Below, in pieces: positions 6,523-7,981 of a stretch of DNA of 7,981 bases. A program made the translations under genes and the position numbers. The DNA comes from DATESZ01 sp035283845 (GTDB taxonomy: Bacteria > Desulfobacterota > Syntrophia > Syntrophales > JACQWR01): contig DATESZ010000140.1 in assembly GCA_035283845.1 (NCBI GenBank), positions 1 to 7,981 of the forward strand, read 5' to 3'. The notes beneath the pieces were generated by a model. That model was not told the DNA's origin. It saw nothing but the letters and a program-made list of their open reading frames with translations, and did no database searches. Each line of letters begins with the position of its first letter. Within the stretch, counting starts at the first letter, position 1.

Positions 6523-6662
6523 TTGCAGCAGACAACCCTATTTCCCATACAGACGAGCTTGCCACCAGAGGATTTCTCCCTAATTGTCTTTGCAATTTGC
6601 TCATTCAGCGTTGTGCTAGGTGGATGTTTAGATGCGTACTTTCCTGCGTCTTCGTGGGCCAT
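6516..6662 (-). pseudogene. Small ORF, probable truncated gene remnant
   Basis: A 48-codon frame beginning MAHEDAGKYASKHPPSTT and ending in VVCCNP. The frame is open upstream to a GTG at 6725, but the ATG at 6662 has AGAGG 11 bases before it and is the likelier start. The middle, KYASKHPPSTTLNEQIAKT and then IREKSSGGKLVC, reads like real protein. From memory it resembles the N-terminal part of small uncharacterised bacterial proteins that continue with a helix after a KLxC motif. Here that continuation is missing: after Cys the residues become unlike protein and the frame stops inside direct-repeat copy B. It could also be an intact short protein or chance. No function is assigned. Confidence 0.35.
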
Positions 6663-6739
6663 CGTCGTTAAAGCCTCTTCTGAATTTAAATATGAGTTAA
6701 TGTAGCGGCCTGCGTGAATAGACACAGACCGTTTGAATA

Positions 6740-7240
6740 TCAGTCGGTTTCATAGCAAGCCAGAATTTCACCAAAATAAAGGGTATGGTAATCTTTTTGG
6801 GGATAAAGGGATAAATCATAACCTTTGTCAAGATGGGCCGGGTCCGTGGCAGACTTGTAGATGATTTTACACTCGTAATGGCGTCCTCGGGCTTTAATAA
6901 TCGGTGAAGCGGTCTGGCGGCTATCGGTCGTTTCCAGGTTACACATCTTAAACTTGTCCACGTCCCGGCCGGAATTCGAGCCGCAATAGGCTGTCTCTTT
7001 ATGCATGTCTCCCGCAGGGACTGTGACGGTAAAATCTTTGGCCGCCTCGATGATCCCAAAGGTGTGCCGGGTAGACCGCACAGCCACCATTATTATCGGT
7101 TTTTTCCATACAACTCCGAATGCGGCCCAACCGATGGTCATGGTGTTAAGCGCATTTCCCGATTTAACGGTTAAGAACGCGCCCTCTTTGATCTTGTTGA
7201 TGCTATCCTCAGCAACATGCATGTAATCCACATTTTTCAT
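6740..7240 (-). CDS. Flavin reductase-like FMN-binding protein (flavoredoxin type)
   Basis: A 166-residue cytosolic protein of the FMN-binding split-barrel flavin reductase family. Typical segments are NTMTIGWAAFGVVWKKP (32-48), RSTRHTFGIIEAAKDFTVTVP (55-75), CGSNSGRDVDKF (86-97) and the closing strand HTLYFGEILACY (152-163). Family members bind FMN and pass electrons between NAD(P)H or other donors and acceptors; in anaerobes several are called flavoredoxins. The electron partners cannot be read here. AAAGGAG (7247-7253) lies 6 bases before the ATG and fixes the start. It is the last gene of the minus-strand cluster, 48 bp beyond the stop of the CARF-like stump, and may be read from the same transcript or from an unseen promoter. 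No terminator is evident after it. Confidence 0.88.
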   Translation of the reverse strand: MKNVDYMHVAEDSINKIKEGAFLTVKSGNALNTMTIGWAAFGVVWKKPIIMVAVRSTRHTFGIIEAAKDFTVTVPAGDMHKETAYCGSNSGRDVDKFKMCNLETTDSRQTASPIIKARGRHYECKIIYKSATDPAHLDKGYDLSLYPQKDYHTLYFGEILACYETD

Positions 7241-7288
7241 AGCAAGCTCCTTTCATTATGCAATAACAGACTTTGATCGGCACTTCCA

Positions 7289-7366
7289 CTAATCTGTTCC
7301 GCTTTTGATGGCATTTACCACAGGCTCTGCCGAACCGCCTAAGGACAGAATTAGTATATTTTTCAT
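7289..7366 (-). pseudogene. 5' stump of a CARF-domain (Cas02710-like) gene
   Basis: A 25-codon frame beginning MKNILILSLGGSAEPVV and ending AIKSGTD. It looks like the first beta-strand, ligand-binding loop (GGSxEP) and first helix of a CARF domain, the cyclic-oligonucleotide sensor of CRISPR ancillary proteins, most like the Cas02710/TIGR02710 type as I recall it. The start is strong: AAGGAG (7375-7380) lies 8 bases upstream, and the ATG overlaps the upstream TGA as ATGA, so translation was coupled to the AbiEi-like gene. The stop follows at the point where a CARF protein would continue into its second strand, and no other frame downstream resumes the domain before the flavin reductase at 7240. 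I infer a deletion that removed the rest of the gene. A functional micro-protein is possible but less likely. Confidence 0.6.
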
Positions 7367-7923
7367 AAGGCCAACTCCTTTACCGATCTCTGCGTGGTTG
7401 CGGGAAAAGATTCCGCCATGCGCGCCAGGCGTTCTTTATCCAGCAGATCGATATCCAGTTCATCGCGAAAAGGGATGGAATTCCGCAGGTAGATCGTATC
7501 GAGCAGGGCCTTTTCGGGAAATGCCAGGTTGAAACCATCCCGTGTCTCAAAGCCGGTAAAGAGGCGGGTGGCGATATGGGAAAATTCGATGGTCGCCCCC
7601 CGCCAGAAAAGATTTCTCCCGGCCCCGACTGCGGTGCTGAGCGTCAGCACCGTGCAGACGGTAGGAGATTGCATCAGGACGCCATGACGATTCAGCGCCC
7701 ATTCGCAGGAAATGTAGGACGGGGTGCGGAGAAAGCAGGCCACCTCCTCGATTGCCGGATAATCCTTCAGGAAGGAATTGACGTAGAACCCTCTGGCGAT
7801 ACGCTCCACCATCCCGTTCCGGAGCGCCCGCGTCAGAAAGACATTGGCGTTGCCGGTGAACTTCTGCACGTCGGCATAGCGGAAGAGCTGCGGCAACTGT
7901 TGCAGAATCCTTACCGACGTCAT
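7363..7923 (-). CDS. AbiEi-family antitoxin-like transcriptional regulator
   Basis: A 186-residue protein with an N-terminal winged helix-turn-helix (about 10-50: LFRYADVQKFTG, then LTRALRNGMVERIARGFYV) and an AbiEi-type C-terminal domain. Diagnostic parts are PSYISCEWALNRHGV (68-82) and FPEKALLDTIYLR (135-147). In the AbiE type IV toxin-antitoxin system, AbiEi represses its operon and counters the AbiEii nucleotidyltransferase toxin, giving phage defence by abortive infection. No AbiEii-like gene follows here; the next frame is the CARF-like stump, coupled by an ATGA overlap. The gene start also overlaps the preceding gene as ATGA. It may therefore be an orphan regulator whose partner is the upstream gene, only 19 codons of which are visible, or the lost downstream gene. 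Confidence 0.82.
   Translation of the reverse strand: MTSVRILQQLPQLFRYADVQKFTGNANVFLTRALRNGMVERIARGFYVNSFLKDYPAIEEVACFLRTPSYISCEWALNRHGVLMQSPTVCTVLTLSTAVGAGRNLFWRGATIEFSHIATRLFTGFETRDGFNLAFPEKALLDTIYLRNSIPFRDELDIDLLDKERLARMAESFPATTQRSVKELAL
7375..7380 (-). promoter_or_regulatory. Ribosome binding site of the CARF-like stump
   Basis: AAGGAG is embedded in the last codons of the AbiEi-like gene (Lys-Glu), 8 bases before the ATG at 7366. This strong site shows that a gene really began here. Confidence 0.7.
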
Positions 7924-7981
7924 GGCAGCGCCACCTCTGCCTTCCGCAATTCCGTAAACAACTCCCGCAGCGTATCCAGAA
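7920..7981 (-). CDS. C-terminal end of an unknown upstream gene
   Basis: The last 19 codons of a frame that enters from the right edge: LDTLRELFTELRKAEVALP, then TGA. The TGA overlaps the ATG of the AbiEi-like gene (ATGA), so the two are almost certainly in one operon and translationally coupled. The visible residues suggest an amphipathic C-terminal helix. The family cannot be recognised from so little; a toxin partner or another regulator are options. Confidence 0.6.
   Translation of the reverse strand, partial: LDTLRELFTELRKAEVALP

Overview
The window looks like a chromosomal stretch from a Gram-negative anaerobe of the Desulfobacterota type (former Deltaproteobacteria). The support is indirect: a periplasmic transglutaminase-like protein and an RCC1-repeat lipoprotein of kinds I associate with that group, a flavoredoxin-type flavin reductase, and a short inverted-repeat element of a kind I recall from syntrophic and sulfate- or metal-reducing relatives. 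This is inference; there is no rRNA or other phylogenetic marker.

Layout. At the left edge (1-1827, +) lies the 3' part of a Cu(+)-exporting P1B-type ATPase, open at the window edge. It is followed by a small class I SAM-dependent methyltransferase (1983-2651, +). A secreted transglutaminase-like protein (2632-3648, -) converges on it, and the two 3' ends overlap by 20 bp. A 462-bp non-coding stretch (3649-4110) carries a plausible promoter and a structured leader for the transglutaminase gene. Next is a predicted lipoprotein with an N-terminal carboxypeptidase-regulatory-like domain and seven RCC1 repeats encoded by a 150-bp tandem array (4111-5508, -). It is divergent from a PilZ-domain protein (5718-6152, +).

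Right of the PilZ gene is a 155-bp MITE-like element (6205-6359) with 20-bp terminal inverted repeats (19/20 identical). It holds hairpins and two potential G-quadruplexes, one on each strand. An AT-rich stretch follows with an imperfect 26-bp direct repeat and a small probable gene remnant (6516-6662, -).

The right end is a minus-strand cluster. Read in transcription order it holds the last 19 codons of an unknown gene, an AbiEi-family antitoxin-like regulator (7363-7923), a 25-codon ORF, and a flavin reductase (6740-7240). The first three are linked by 4-bp ATGA overlaps. The 25-codon ORF reads like the first strand-loop-helix of a CARF domain (CRISPR-associated Cas02710 type) and then stops. 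I read it as the 5' stump of a lost CARF gene that was once translationally coupled to the AbiEi-like gene. It is the most interesting object here: a possible trace of a defence operon pairing an AbiEi-like protein with a CARF sensor. No CRISPR array, cas gene or tRNA is visible in the window.

Functionally, the left part is metal export plus a methyltransferase, the middle is envelope and surface proteins beside a c-di-GMP-responsive protein, and the right is an eroded defence-type operon next to mobile-element debris.
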